A DNA stretch of 64,000 nt from Mycolicibacterium sp. P1-18. Its GTDB lineage: Bacteria > Actinomycetota > Actinomycetes > Mycobacteriales > Mycobacteriaceae. Where the stretch lies: the NCBI RefSeq assembly GCF_008329535.1, contig NZ_NPKR01000014.1, positions 1-64,000 on the forward strand. The letters are read 5' to 3'. This document shows, in pieces, positions 23,317-32,446 of this stretch; position 1 is the first letter of the stretch; each line of letters starts with the position of its first letter. The translations under genes were made by a program, and so were the position numbers. Under the pieces are notes generated by a model, which was not told the DNA's origin, did not search any database, and saw only the letters and a program-made list of their open reading frames with translations.

Positions 23317-24834
23317 ATGGTGACACCCGCCGAGACGCAAGGCGGCGCGATCCGCAGTCTCATCCCCGCCCGGATCGACCGATTGCCGTGGTCGCCGTTC
23401 CACACCCGGCTGGTGGTGGCACTCGGGGTGGCGTGGATCCTCGACGGGCTCGAGATCACCGTGGCCAGCGCGGTCGCCGACACCCTCAGTCAGCCGGAGA
23501 CCCTGGGCCTCTCGTCGACCGCCGTCGGCTTCCTGGCCACCGTGTACCTGGCGGGCGAGGTCGTCGGTGCGTTGTTCTTCGGGCGCCTGTCGGACAAGCT
23601 CGGCCGGCGCAACCTGTTCATGGTCACCCTCGGCGTCTACTTGGTGGGCAGCGGCCTCACCGCGCTGACCCTCGGCAACGGTCTGGGGTGGGTCGCGTTC
23701 CTCTACGTCACCCGCTTCATCGCGGGCATGGGCATCGGCGGCGAGTACGCCGCCATCAACTCGGCGATCGACGAGTTGATCCCCGCTCGCTACCGCGGTC
23801 GGGTCGACATCGCCGTCAACGGAACCTATTGGGCCGGAGCGATAATCGGCACCCTCGGTACGTTCGTCTTCCTCAAGGCGATGGACCTGAGCCTGGGGTG
23901 GCGGCTCGCGTTCCTGATCGGCCCGGTGCTGGGTCTGGTCATCCTGGTGGTGCGACGCCACCTTCCCGAGAGTCCACGCTGGCAGGTGATGAACGGCCGT
24001 GTGGAGGCGGCCGAGGAGTCCATCGCCTACATCGAGCACGAGGTGGAGGCCACCGGGGTCACGTTGGAGCGCGTCGACGACGCCAAGGCCATCGAGCTCA
24101 GGCCCACCCAGAAGATCGGCTACCTGGCGCTGACGCGAGTCTTGTTCCGCGACTACCCGAAGCGCGCGATCCTGGGAGCGTCGCTGATGATCAGCCAGTC
24201 GTTCCTCTACAACGCGATCTTCTTCACCTACACGCTGGTGCTGGGGAAGTTCTACGGCGTGCCGTCGGAGTCGACGCCCCTCTACCTCATCGCCTTCGCC
24301 GTCGGAAATCTCGCCGGGCCGTTGACCATTGGGCACTTCTTCGACACGATCGGCCGCAGGAAGATGATCGCCGGCACCTACGTGCTCTCGGGGGTGCTGC
24401 TCGCGGCGAGCGCGGGCCTGTTCTACGCCGGGGTGCTCAACGCCATCACCCAGACCGTCGCGTGGTGCGTGATCTTCTTCTTCGCGTCGGCCGGCGCGAG
24501 CTCGGCGTACCTGACGGTGAGCGAAATCTTCCCCCTCGAGGTCCGCGCCAAGGCGATTGCCGTGTTCTTCGCGATCGCACAGTGTTTCGGCGCCCTGGGG
24601 CCGGTGGTCTACGGCGCCCTGATCGGTGACGGGTCGCGGCCGGTGCTGCTGTTCCTGGGCTACCTGTTGGGTGCGGCGGTGATGGTCGGCGGCGGGCTGA
24701 TCGCGTGGTTCCTCGCCGTGGACGCCGAAGGCAAGTCCCTCGAAGACGTCGCGACCCCGTTGGCCGCCGGCGGCGTCGACCGGCGGCGCGGATCGGTGCG
24801 CGCCGAGGGCGCGACCCGGCCGCGCTCGCCGTGA
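23317..24834 (+). CDS. MFS transporter (metabolite:H+ symporter/sugar-porter type)
   Basis: A 505-residue major facilitator protein with 12 predicted membrane segments. The loop 2-3 signature is GRLSDKLGRRNLF near residue 90, loop 4-5 contains RFIAGMGIGGEYAAINSAIDE near 135, and the sixth helix is followed by RRHLPESPRWQVMNGR. These features fit the sugar-porter and metabolite:H+ symporter families. GAGGAG at 23305-23310 precedes ATG 23317. It is divergent from the DAHP synthase leader. The substrate could be an aromatic or organic acid but cannot be read from the sequence. Confidence 0.87.
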   Translation: MVTPAETQGGAIRSLIPARIDRLPWSPFHTRLVVALGVAWILDGLEITVASAVADTLSQPETLGLSSTAVGFLATVYLAGEVVGALFFGRLSDKLGRRNLFMVTLGVYLVGSGLTALTLGNGLGWVAFLYVTRFIAGMGIGGEYAAINSAIDELIPARYRGRVDIAVNGTYWAGAIIGTLGTFVFLKAMDLSLGWRLAFLIGPVLGLVILVVRRHLPESPRWQVMNGRVEAAEESIAYIEHEVEATGVTLERVDDAKAIELRPTQKIGYLALTRVLFRDYPKRAILGASLMISQSFLYNAIFFTYTLVLGKFYGVPSESTPLYLIAFAVGNLAGPLTIGHFFDTIGRRKMIAGTYVLSGVLLAASAGLFYAGVLNAITQTVAWCVIFFFASAGASSAYLTVSEIFPLEVRAKAIAVFFAIAQCFGALGPVVYGALIGDGSRPVLLFLGYLLGAAVMVGGGLIAWFLAVDAEGKSLEDVATPLAAGGVDRRRGSVRAEGATRPRSP

Positions 24835-24853
24835 CGGTGGTGTCGAGGCGCGC

Positions 24854-25993
24854 TCAGGCCGTCAGATCGTCGTCGTCCCACTCGTCGGCGTTGCGCAGCG
24901 AGGTGAGTTCGGGATTGGCGGTGGTCTCGGTGCGCTGGCCGCCGTTGCGGCGGGCGCGGTACACGTTCGACGTGGCGATCGTGATCAGTTCCTCGACGAC
25001 GTCGTGCGGCGGATGCCCGACGAGGTGTTCCAGCGGTGTGATGACCGTGCCGATGCTGGCGGTCAGCCGGTAGGGGGCGGTGCGCACGGTGTGCTGCAGC
25101 CGGTCGGTGAGCACCGAGGCGTCGGTGCTGGCGAAGGTGTCGGCGACGAGGTACTCCGATTCGCCGACGTGGGAGAGGACGGCGTCGCGCCGCAGCGTCT
25201 CGCGGAGCCGCTGCCCGATCGCGACCCTGGCCTGTTTGGCGCCGGCGTCGCCGCCCATCGCGGTCAACAGCGAGAAGCTGTCGAGGCTGACGACGACGAT
25301 GGCCAGGAAGCGGTCGTCGTCCCTGGCCCGGGTGACGATGGTCGCGACGCGATCCGAGAACGCGTCCCGCGTCAGCAGCCCGGTCAGCGGTTCCAGCTCG
25401 CCGTAGTGAACGTCGTTGTCGACCAGACGGATCACGCTGCGACAGCAGAACGCTACGAAGGCGTTGACGACGACGAACAGGGCGACCACCGCGATCGTCA
25501 CCTCGGGCCGGACACCGCCGAGACGCACCGACAGCACGACCAGCGTGCCGATGCCGACGATCCAGGTGTAGGCCAGCAGCCAGCCGGCGTGGAACATGGC
25601 GGTAAACGCCGACACGACGACGAACGCCGTGGCTCCCACCATGCCGATGGCGGGATGGGCCTGAATGAGGCATGCGACGACCACCATCAGGCTGCCGCCC
25701 AGCACGCACAGCTGGGAGTGCCGCCGGGTGGGCCAGTTCGACCTGAGCCAGGTCGAGGCCATGGCCACGCACAGCACGGCCACCGCGACGGCGATCGTGC
25801 GGTCGCGCGTACCCATCGGACGCAGGTCGCCGAACATCAACAGCAACGGCATTGCGCCACACGCCACGATGTTGGCCGCGGTCAACCGGCAGGCCGCGCG
25901 CTGCAGTCCCCTGGCGGCGAGCATCGAGGTGATCCAGTAGTAACGGTCCTCGGAGTGCAGTCTGCGCCGCACCGCGGCGAGCGCCGACGTCAC
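24854..25993 (-). CDS. Membrane protein with degenerate GGDEF domain
   Basis: A 379-residue protein: residues about 40-190 form six or so membrane helices (AANIVACGAMPLLLMFG onward), and residues 200-345 a GGDEF domain beginning LEPLTGLLTRDAFSDRV. The active-site loop reads GESEY instead of GG(D/E)EF, so metal and GTP binding are probably lost. The metal-binding Asp earlier in the domain (VSLDSFSLL) is present. It is more likely a receptor or scaffold than a diguanylate cyclase. The convergent neighbour is the MFS gene. Confidence 0.8.
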   Translation of the reverse strand: MTSALAAVRRRLHSEDRYYWITSMLAARGLQRAACRLTAANIVACGAMPLLLMFGDLRPMGTRDRTIAVAVAVLCVAMASTWLRSNWPTRRHSQLCVLGGSLMVVVACLIQAHPAIGMVGATAFVVVSAFTAMFHAGWLLAYTWIVGIGTLVVLSVRLGGVRPEVTIAVVALFVVVNAFVAFCCRSVIRLVDNDVHYGELEPLTGLLTRDAFSDRVATIVTRARDDDRFLAIVVVSLDSFSLLTAMGGDAGAKQARVAIGQRLRETLRRDAVLSHVGESEYLVADTFASTDASVLTDRLQHTVRTAPYRLTASIGTVITPLEHLVGHPPHDVVEELITIATSNVYRARRNGGQRTETTANPELTSLRNADEWDDDDLTA

Positions 25994-26119
25994 GCGGACC
26001 GGCCGACGCTCAGACCGTGATTGGCAAACTCACGGGAACGGCCAGGCAGCACGCCGGGAACAGTAATCGAAATTCGAGGTCAGTGGGTAGTCCCCGGCCC
26101 ACTGGCCTAGCGTGGAGGC

Positions 26120-26866
26120 GTGACGGCAGAACGTGGCTTCCTGGACCCCTCCGCCTTCGAACCGGACATCGCCGATCCGGTCGAACTCCGCGAACACCGC
26201 AAGCGTCGTCTTGCGCTGGCCTACCGGGTGATTGGCGCGATGGGGTGGGGCTCGCTCGGCGACGGTCACGTTTCGGCGCGCGACCCCGAGCGGCCGGACT
26301 GCTTCTGGCTCGCAAGGTACGGCGTGCCGTTTCGCGTGGTGACCACCGACGACCTGGTGCTGGTGCGCCCCGACGGCACGATCGAGGGCGGCGGGCACAT
26401 CAACGTCGCCGCTTACCACATCCACGCACCCCTGCACGAGGCTCGGCCCGACGTCGTCTCGGCGGTCCACTGCCACACCCCGTACGGCACGCCGTTCTCG
26501 GCCACGGTCACCAGGCTGGCGGCCATCTCGCAGGAGGCGTGCGCGTTCTACGACGACCACGAGATCTTCGACGACGAGGAGGTCAGCATCGCCTCCCTCG
26601 ACGGCGGTAAGCGCATCGCGGCCGCCCTGGGCGGCACGCGAGCGGTCATCCTGCGCAACCACGGACTGCTGACGGTGGGCTCCACCGTCGACTCGGCGGT
26701 GGGCTTCTTCCTGCTGATGGAGCGGTGCGCCGAGGTTCAGGTCAAGGCGCGCGACGCCGTCGCGATCGGCGCCGAATCGGCCAGCCGCGTGCACGCGGAG
26801 TTCGACGAGGCGGCGGGGTGGCAGGCGTTCCAGTGGGCGCAGCGCACCTACGTGCCCGCCGGCTAG
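26120..26866 (+). CDS. Class II aldolase/adducin family protein
   Basis: A 248-residue class II aldolase/adducin domain. The zinc ligands are visible as the histidines of AVHCHTPYG (near residue 115-120) and LRNHGLLTVGS (near 178). An acidic residue for catalysis is expected nearby (EACAFYDDHE). The family includes sugar-phosphate aldolases and decarboxylases; the substrate is unknown. TAGCGT lies 6 nt before GTG 26120, so the message is probably leaderless. The stop overlaps the convergent aldo/keto reductase stop by 4 bp. Confidence 0.85.
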   Translation: MTAERGFLDPSAFEPDIADPVELREHRKRRLALAYRVIGAMGWGSLGDGHVSARDPERPDCFWLARYGVPFRVVTTDDLVLVRPDGTIEGGGHINVAAYHIHAPLHEARPDVVSAVHCHTPYGTPFSATVTRLAAISQEACAFYDDHEIFDDEEVSIASLDGGKRIAAALGGTRAVILRNHGLLTVGSTVDSAVGFFLLMERCAEVQVKARDAVAIGAESASRVHAEFDEAAGWQAFQWAQRTYVPAG

Positions 26867-27831
26867 CGACCGATCTTCTCGCGGAGCGTGTCGGCAGCGA
26901 ACCGGGCGATCGACACCGGCTGGAACGCACGCGCGGCCGCGGTGAGGGCGTCTCGGTTCTCCACGCTCAGGTCGAGATCGGCGGCGGCGACGTTGAACTC
27001 GAGTTGCTCGACGCTGGACGCGCCGGGAATCGCCACCACGCCGGGCAGGCTGATCAGCCAGGCCAACGCCACCTGCGCGGGTTTCGCGTCGAGATTCTTG
27101 GCGACGTCGCGCAGCGTGTTCAGCAGCGGCTGGACGCGTTTCAGGTTCTCGGTGCCGAACAGCGGGTTGGTCGCCCGGACCCCGCCGGGCCGGTTGTCGG
27201 GACCGTACTTGCCGCCCAGCAGCCCCTGGGCCAGCGGGCTGTACGCCATCACCATGCGGTTCTCCCGCTCGGCGAACGGTACGAGGTCGTCGAGCGGTCC
27301 GGGGTGGGCCAGCGAGAAGTGCACCTGGTTGCTGATCACCGGCCGCCCGAGGGCGGCGTCGGCCTTGCGCCAACGGTCCAGGGAGTAGTTGGACACGCCG
27401 ACCGCGTCGATCACGCCGTCGTCGAGCAGACTGCGCATGCCCGGCATGATCACCGAGTCGGGGACGACGGGGTTCGCCTGGTGGATCTGGTAGAGCGGGA
27501 TGGTCGTCAGCTGCAGCCGCTCGGCGCTGGCGCGGGCCCGTCGTCGCACCACCGGCGGGAACGGTGCCACGGGGAAGACCTTGCTGGCCACCACCACGTC
27601 GGCGCGTTCGTCGCCGAGGGCCTCGCCGAGGATGCGCTCGCTCTTGCCGAACCCGTACACCTCCGCGGTGTCGAACAGCGTGACCCCGAGTGCGCGGGCC
27701 CGCGTCACGATGTCGCGGGCGGCGCCGACGGCGTAGTCGTCGCCGTAGCCCCATTCCTTGGACCCGAACTGCCACGTGCCGAGTCCGATGCGGCTGACGG
27801 GGCCGAGCCCGTCGACGTCGAGGAACTTCAT
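26863..27831 (-). CDS. Aldo/keto reductase
   Basis: A 322-residue aldo/keto reductase barrel. The tetrad is recognisable: Asp and Tyr in FDTAEVYGFGKSE (near residues 54-60), Lys in VVASKVFPV (near 83) and His in YQIHQANPV (near 117). The cofactor segment is IPGASSVEQLEFN near residue 265, typical of NADPH binding. It reduces carbonyl compounds; it belongs to the YajO/Tas-like general group. The start ATG 27831 follows the putative small protein by 4 bp. Confidence 0.88.
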   Translation of the reverse strand: MKFLDVDGLGPVSRIGLGTWQFGSKEWGYGDDYAVGAARDIVTRARALGVTLFDTAEVYGFGKSERILGEALGDERADVVVASKVFPVAPFPPVVRRRARASAERLQLTTIPLYQIHQANPVVPDSVIMPGMRSLLDDGVIDAVGVSNYSLDRWRKADAALGRPVISNQVHFSLAHPGPLDDLVPFAERENRMVMAYSPLAQGLLGGKYGPDNRPGGVRATNPLFGTENLKRVQPLLNTLRDVAKNLDAKPAQVALAWLISLPGVVAIPGASSVEQLEFNVAAADLDLSVENRDALTAAARAFQPVSIARFAADTLREKIGR

Positions 27832-27835
27832 GCCC

Positions 27836-27976
27836 CTACGGTACGGGCGTGACCTCGCCCGTGGGCTGGGCGACGAGCCCGGCTGCGGTGGCGGAGGTGA
27901 GGGCGCGGTGCCAGTTCAGCTCCACGACGACCATGACGCCGAGTCCGACGGCGACGGCGAGCAGGGAAGCGATCAT
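27836..27976 (-). CDS. Putative 46-residue single-pass membrane protein
   Basis: A short frame starting ATG 27976 with GGAG about 4 nt upstream, reading MIASLLAVAVGLGVMVVVEL and then a short polar tail ending GEVTPVP. The N-terminal helix could span the membrane. It ends 4 bp before the aldo/keto reductase start, so it may be an upstream member of that unit. No family is recognised. Coding is inferred from composition, start context and spacing only. Confidence 0.4.
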   Translation of the reverse strand: MIASLLAVAVGLGVMVVVELNWHRALTSATAAGLVAQPTGEVTPVP

Positions 27977-28049
27977 GGCTCCAGCGTGGCGGCGCAAGGT
28001 AATGAGCGCCGAAGCGCCGCCTGTGAACTCCCTTTGAAACCGCAGGGGG

Positions 28050-30338
28050 TCAGTCCTCCTTGCGGATCAACCGCATCAGCGCCTCGCGGTCGGGCGCCAG
28101 CAACTCGTCGATCCGCGGCTGGTTGACGTCGGCGACGACGATCTCGCCGACGTCCTCGTGGACGTTCGAGAAGATGCCGTGGCTCTTCATCTTCTCGGTT
28201 TGGTAGACGTTGTCCTCCGTCGGCGTGACGTAGTACACCGCGTCGGCCTTGAACCGGTTGATCAGCCACAGGTGCACCAGCGTCATGAGCCGCTTCTGGC
28301 GCAGGTGCTCGGCGAAGGTGTTCTGGTCGCGCACGGTCAGGATGCTGCGGCCGTTGCGATCCTTGATGGGGTCGACGAGCACGTTGGCCAGCTTCTCCTC
28401 GCCCTCGCCGTAGATGCCCAGTTCGAGCACTTCGCCGCCGGCCCGCAGCGGGCGGAACTGGATGCGCAGCGTCTCGCCGAGCTGATAGTGCTCGCCCCAC
28501 AGCGCCAGCCAGTCCTCGAGCAGCTTCTTCGGCACCTCGGTCTGCACCAGGTGCTGGTGCTGCGTCGACCCCTTGCCCATCGACTTCGTCGTCGCCGTGC
28601 GACCCGAGGACGCGGCCAGCGCGGCGTCGCTGCGGGGACCGCCGACCAGGGTCTGCGGGGTGCGGTACGGCGACTCGACCAGGCGCATCTTGCGTTGCAG
28701 ACGCGCGAGCGCCAGCATGCCGTCCTGCCGCAGCGCGGTGGCGAACTCCTCGGCCGCCACGCCGTCGATCTGATGGCCGCCATAGGTCATGAAGTTGAAG
28801 ACGAAGCCCATCTTCCCGATCTCCTCGGGGAAGGCGCGCATCTCGTCGTCGGTCATGCCGGTGGTGTCCCAGTTGAACGACGGCGACAGGTTGTAGGCCA
28901 TCATCTTGTCGGGGTACACCGCGCGGATGGCGCGCGCGAACTCCCGCGCGTCGGCCAGGTCGGCGGTCTTGGTCTCCATCCACAGGATGTCGGCGAACGG
29001 CGCCGCGGCCAGCGACTTGGCGATCGCGTACGGGATGCCGCCGCGGACCTGGTAGTAGCCCTCGGGCGTCTTGGCCCGCTCGCAGTCCCACGGCACGTCG
29101 ACGCCCAGTTCCCTGGCCTTCTCGCGCGCCGCGTACAGCGATGCACCCGTGGCGAATTCGCGCCACTGCGCCGCCGTCATCTCCAGCGGCTCACCCTCGC
29201 GCTCGCGGAAGGCCACCATCTCGGCCACCGCCTCGCCGTAGGTCTCCAGACCCGCGTCGGCCTGCCAGGCGTCGACGAACTGGGACTCGACCGTGTCGAA
29301 GAGGTCGTCGACGGAGGTCTCCTTGCCGTCCTTCCAACTCGCCGCCGCCTCGGTGACGCGCGCGGCGATGCCGTGACGTTCGAGCCAGGCGTCGGCGGCG
29401 GCGTACTCGCCGTCGGGCAGGGCGTAGAGCAGGTGGCCCCGCAGGTCGGTGACGCCCTGGGCGTGGAAGCTGCGCATCAACGCCAGGAAGCACGCCTTGT
29501 ACGGCGGCACCTTCAGGTTGGTGGCACCGAGCAGGAACGGCTGGTCGCGTTCGTCGGCGCGACTGTCGATCAGGTTGGCCGCCTCGGCGTCGGTGCGGGC
29601 CACGATGATGCCGGGCACCCGCATGATGTCGAGCTGGAAGCGGGCGGTGTTGAGTCGCTTGATCTGCTCGTCGGACGGCACCAGCACCTTGCCGCCCTGG
29701 TGGCCGCACTTCTTGGTGCCCGGCCGCTGATCCTCGATGTGGTAGCCGGGCACGCCCGCCTCGACGAAGCGACGGATGAGGTTGCGCACGTGCGGATCGC
29801 CACCGTGGCCGGTGTCGGCGTCGGCGATGATGAACGGCCGGTAGTCGACCGCGGGGGTGGCGGCGCGCTGGGCGTCGGTCATCTTGAGCCGCAGGTACTG
29901 CTGGTTGCGGTCGGCGGTGAGCAGCGCCCGCACCAGGCCGGCGGCTTCGTCGGGCACCTGGCTCAGCGGGTAGCTCGCCAGGTCGGGCCCGGGATCCTCG
30001 CTGATGGAGCCCTTCGCCGAGGTCGCCCAGCCGCCCAGGTAGATGCCCTCGATGCCCATCCGCTTGATCGTCACGGCCTGGCCGGGCGAGTAGGGGCCGA
30101 AGGTGGTGATGCTCTTCTGCTGCGACGCGAGCTCGCGCAGGCGGGTGTAGAAGGCCGCCGCCGCCTCGCGCGCCACGGTGTACTCGGTCGGGATCGTGCC
30201 GCGCTGCTCGGCGACCTGGCGGGCCGTGTACAGGCGGACGATCCCCTCGAAGCGCGGACTGTCGAAGTACCTCTGGGTCGCCGCCACGTCCTCGTCGAAC
30301 GGTGTGCTGGCCTGGACGTCAGGATCGGTCATCGTCAT
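28050..30338 (-). CDS. aceA: Isocitrate lyase, long form (ICL2/AceAb type)
   Basis: A 762-residue isocitrate lyase of the large mycobacterial type (ICL2, about 760 residues, compared with about 430 for ICL1). The catalytic loop with the nucleophilic cysteine is KKCGHQGGKV near residue 210. Metal and substrate segments include FIIADADTGHGG and WMETKTADLADA. The last 150 residues form the C-terminal domain thought to regulate activity by ligand binding in ICL2. It cleaves isocitrate to glyoxylate and succinate for growth on fatty acids, and may also act as methylisocitrate lyase. ATG 30338 was chosen because CTCCTC (GAGGAG on the minus strand) lies 9 nt upstream. Confidence 0.93.
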   Translation of the reverse strand: MTMTDPDVQASTPFDEDVAATQRYFDSPRFEGIVRLYTARQVAEQRGTIPTEYTVAREAAAAFYTRLRELASQQKSITTFGPYSPGQAVTIKRMGIEGIYLGGWATSAKGSISEDPGPDLASYPLSQVPDEAAGLVRALLTADRNQQYLRLKMTDAQRAATPAVDYRPFIIADADTGHGGDPHVRNLIRRFVEAGVPGYHIEDQRPGTKKCGHQGGKVLVPSDEQIKRLNTARFQLDIMRVPGIIVARTDAEAANLIDSRADERDQPFLLGATNLKVPPYKACFLALMRSFHAQGVTDLRGHLLYALPDGEYAAADAWLERHGIAARVTEAAASWKDGKETSVDDLFDTVESQFVDAWQADAGLETYGEAVAEMVAFREREGEPLEMTAAQWREFATGASLYAAREKARELGVDVPWDCERAKTPEGYYQVRGGIPYAIAKSLAAAPFADILWMETKTADLADAREFARAIRAVYPDKMMAYNLSPSFNWDTTGMTDDEMRAFPEEIGKMGFVFNFMTYGGHQIDGVAAEEFATALRQDGMLALARLQRKMRLVESPYRTPQTLVGGPRSDAALAASSGRTATTKSMGKGSTQHQHLVQTEVPKKLLEDWLALWGEHYQLGETLRIQFRPLRAGGEVLELGIYGEGEEKLANVLVDPIKDRNGRSILTVRDQNTFAEHLRQKRLMTLVHLWLINRFKADAVYYVTPTEDNVYQTEKMKSHGIFSNVHEDVGEIVVADVNQPRIDELLAPDREALMRLIRKED

Positions 30339-30483
30339 GCGTCTACGCTCCTCGTCGAGCATTTCTGGTGGTGATCAGCCGAGTGTATGGCGATTGCCGG
30401 GTGTGGAGTTTCGATTCACCCATCTCAGCGGTTTCGGGTGGTTCTCACAGGCTCACCCACGGTCTGGCTGCCTAAATGGCAGT

Positions 30484-32394
30484 GTGACAACCACATTGGA
30501 ATTGCCGATCCCGGCAAGCGACGAAACCACCGACGCGACCCCGCCGCGGCACCTCCGGGACCGCGTCGCCTTCGGCGGCCTGCTGCTGTTCACGGCGGTC
30601 GTCTACCTGTGGAACATCACCGTCAACGGGATGGGCAACCAGTTCTACGCCGCCGCCGCGCAGGCCGGATCGCAGAACTGGGAGGCCCTGCTGTTCGGGT
30701 CGCTGGACACCCAGAACTTCATGACCGTGGACAAGCCGCCGGTGTCCCAGTGGGTGATGGGTCTGTCCGGTCAGATCTTCGGTTTCAGCAGCGCCAGCAT
30801 GCTGGTGCCCGAGGCGTTGATGGCGGTGGCCACGGCGGCGTTGCTGTACGCGGCGGTCCGTCGCATCAGCGGTCCGAACGTGGCACTGCTCGCCGGGTTC
30901 GCCTTCGCGATGACGCCCGTCGCGGCGCTGATGTTCCGGTTCAACAACCCCGACGCCGTGATGGTGCTGCTGATGACGGCCGCCGCCTACTGCGCGGTGC
31001 GCGCGCTCGAGCGCGCCAGCGCCACGTGGATCGCGATGGCCGGCGTCGCACTCGGATTCGCGTTCCTGGCCAAGATGCTCGAAGGCATCATGGTGATGCC
31101 GGCGATCGGTCTGGCGTACCTGGTCGCGGCTCCCACCAGCTTCGGGCGGCGGGTGCTGCACCTCGTGGGCGCGCTCGGGGCCTTCCTCCTCTCGGCGGGC
31201 TGGTTCGTCCTGCTGACCCTCCTCTGGCCGGCGTCGTCGCGGCCCTACATCGCCGGGTCCACCGACGACAACTTCATGAACCTGGTCCTCGGCTACAACG
31301 GCTTCGCACGCGTCCTCGGCAAGGGCAACGCCAACTTTCACCTCAACCCCGTGGTGGGTGCGGCGGCGGACACCCCGTTCGAGGTCAACCACGGACACCA
31401 CGGCGGCTTCGGCGGGATGGGCGCCAACTCCCCGGGGCTGACGCGCCTGTTCACCGGGGAGTTCGGTGTCGAGATCGGCTGGCTGCTGCCCGCTGCGCTA
31501 CTCGCCCTGGTGCTGGTCCTCGTGCTGCGGTTCCGCGCGCCCCGCACCGATCTGGTCCGGGCCGGCGCCGTCGTCTTCGGGGCCTGGATGCTGGTCGACG
31601 GACTGGTGCTCAGCTACATGAAGAGCATGGTCCACCCCTACTACTGCCTCTCGTTCGTCCCCGCCGTCGGCGGCATGGTCGCGCTCGGCGTCGGCGAGGC
31701 GTGGAGTCGGCGCGAGTCCTGGCTGGGCCGCGGCGGCCTGGTGGTGATGATCCTCGGCACCGGGGTCTGGAGTTGGTGGCTCCTGGGGCGCAACGCCGAC
31801 TGGATGCCGGTGATCCGATGGACGGTCCTGGCCCTGGCAGTGGTCGCGGCGGTCGGTCTGGCCGTCTCGCTCCGACCTCGGGGTCGACGCCACGTCGCCG
31901 TGGCCGCGCTCGCGTTGGGACTGTTCGGCGGGGTGCTGGGCACCGGCGCCTACTCCGTCGCGACGCTCGGGCAACCCCACACCGGGGGCATGCCGATGGT
32001 GGGGCCGGCGTCCCCCGACGGACGTCACGGGGGCTGGGACCAGGACGTGGACAACGCCCAACTCGACGCGATGCTGCGCGCCGCCCACACCGACTTCTCG
32101 GCGGCGGTGAACCGCTCCAGCGCCGCGGCCGGACTCGAGTTGTCCACCGACACCGCGGTGATGGCGATCGGCGGCTTCGGCGGCAGCGACCCGGCGCCGA
32201 CGCTGGGGGAGTTCCAGCAGGACGTCGCCAACCACCGGATCGGCTACTACGTGGCGCAGAACGACGACCAGAAGCCCGGCGGTTTCGGTGGTCGGGCAGT
32301 GCATCCCGACATCGCGACGTGGGTGGCCGCCCACTTCACGCCGACGACCGTCGGGTCGGACACGGTGTACGACCTCACCGCCCCCGCCAGGTGA
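30484..32394 (+). CDS. GT39/ArnT-like membrane glycosyltransferase
   Basis: A 636-residue polyprenyl-phosphate-sugar glycosyltransferase (PMT_2/ArnT type) with about 11 hydrophobic segments. The first extracytoplasmic loop holds the acidic catalytic region (YAAAAQAGSQNW, then MTVDKPPVSQW near residue 80). Later features are the segment PYYCLSFVPAVGGM and a soluble C-terminal part rich in Gly and His. It would transfer a sugar from a lipid carrier to a wall or protein acceptor on the outer face. CTAAAT 6 nt before GTG 30484 suggests a leaderless start. Confidence 0.85.
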   Translation: MTTTLELPIPASDETTDATPPRHLRDRVAFGGLLLFTAVVYLWNITVNGMGNQFYAAAAQAGSQNWEALLFGSLDTQNFMTVDKPPVSQWVMGLSGQIFGFSSASMLVPEALMAVATAALLYAAVRRISGPNVALLAGFAFAMTPVAALMFRFNNPDAVMVLLMTAAAYCAVRALERASATWIAMAGVALGFAFLAKMLEGIMVMPAIGLAYLVAAPTSFGRRVLHLVGALGAFLLSAGWFVLLTLLWPASSRPYIAGSTDDNFMNLVLGYNGFARVLGKGNANFHLNPVVGAAADTPFEVNHGHHGGFGGMGANSPGLTRLFTGEFGVEIGWLLPAALLALVLVLVLRFRAPRTDLVRAGAVVFGAWMLVDGLVLSYMKSMVHPYYCLSFVPAVGGMVALGVGEAWSRRESWLGRGGLVVMILGTGVWSWWLLGRNADWMPVIRWTVLALAVVAAVGLAVSLRPRGRRHVAVAALALGLFGGVLGTGAYSVATLGQPHTGGMPMVGPASPDGRHGGWDQDVDNAQLDAMLRAAHTDFSAAVNRSSAAAGLELSTDTAVMAIGGFGGSDPAPTLGEFQQDVANHRIGYYVAQNDDQKPGGFGGRAVHPDIATWVAAHFTPTTVGSDTVYDLTAPAR

Positions 32395-32446
32395 GGCCCG
32401 CCGTTTCCGGGTAGCCCGGCCGCGTGGTCTCAGTAGGATGCCTCGC

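Noticed and set aside
24854..25993. Active diguanylate cyclase
   Set aside because: The signature reads GESEY instead of GG(D/E)EF, so catalysis is unlikely.
26088..26113. AGTGGG...CCCACT inverted repeat with GGGTA before the class II aldolase
   Set aside because: Six-base arms with a long spacer and no GTTT element; TAGCGT close to the GTG is a better promoter explanation.
27849..28037. 62-codon plus-strand frame downstream of the aldo/keto reductase start
   Set aside because: It overlaps the better-supported minus-strand small frame and has a Ser/Thr/Ala-rich antisense-like composition.
28158..30374. A 738-codon plus-strand open frame opposite isocitrate lyase
   Set aside because: Shadow of the high-GC third codon position of the lyase gene; no recognisable domain.
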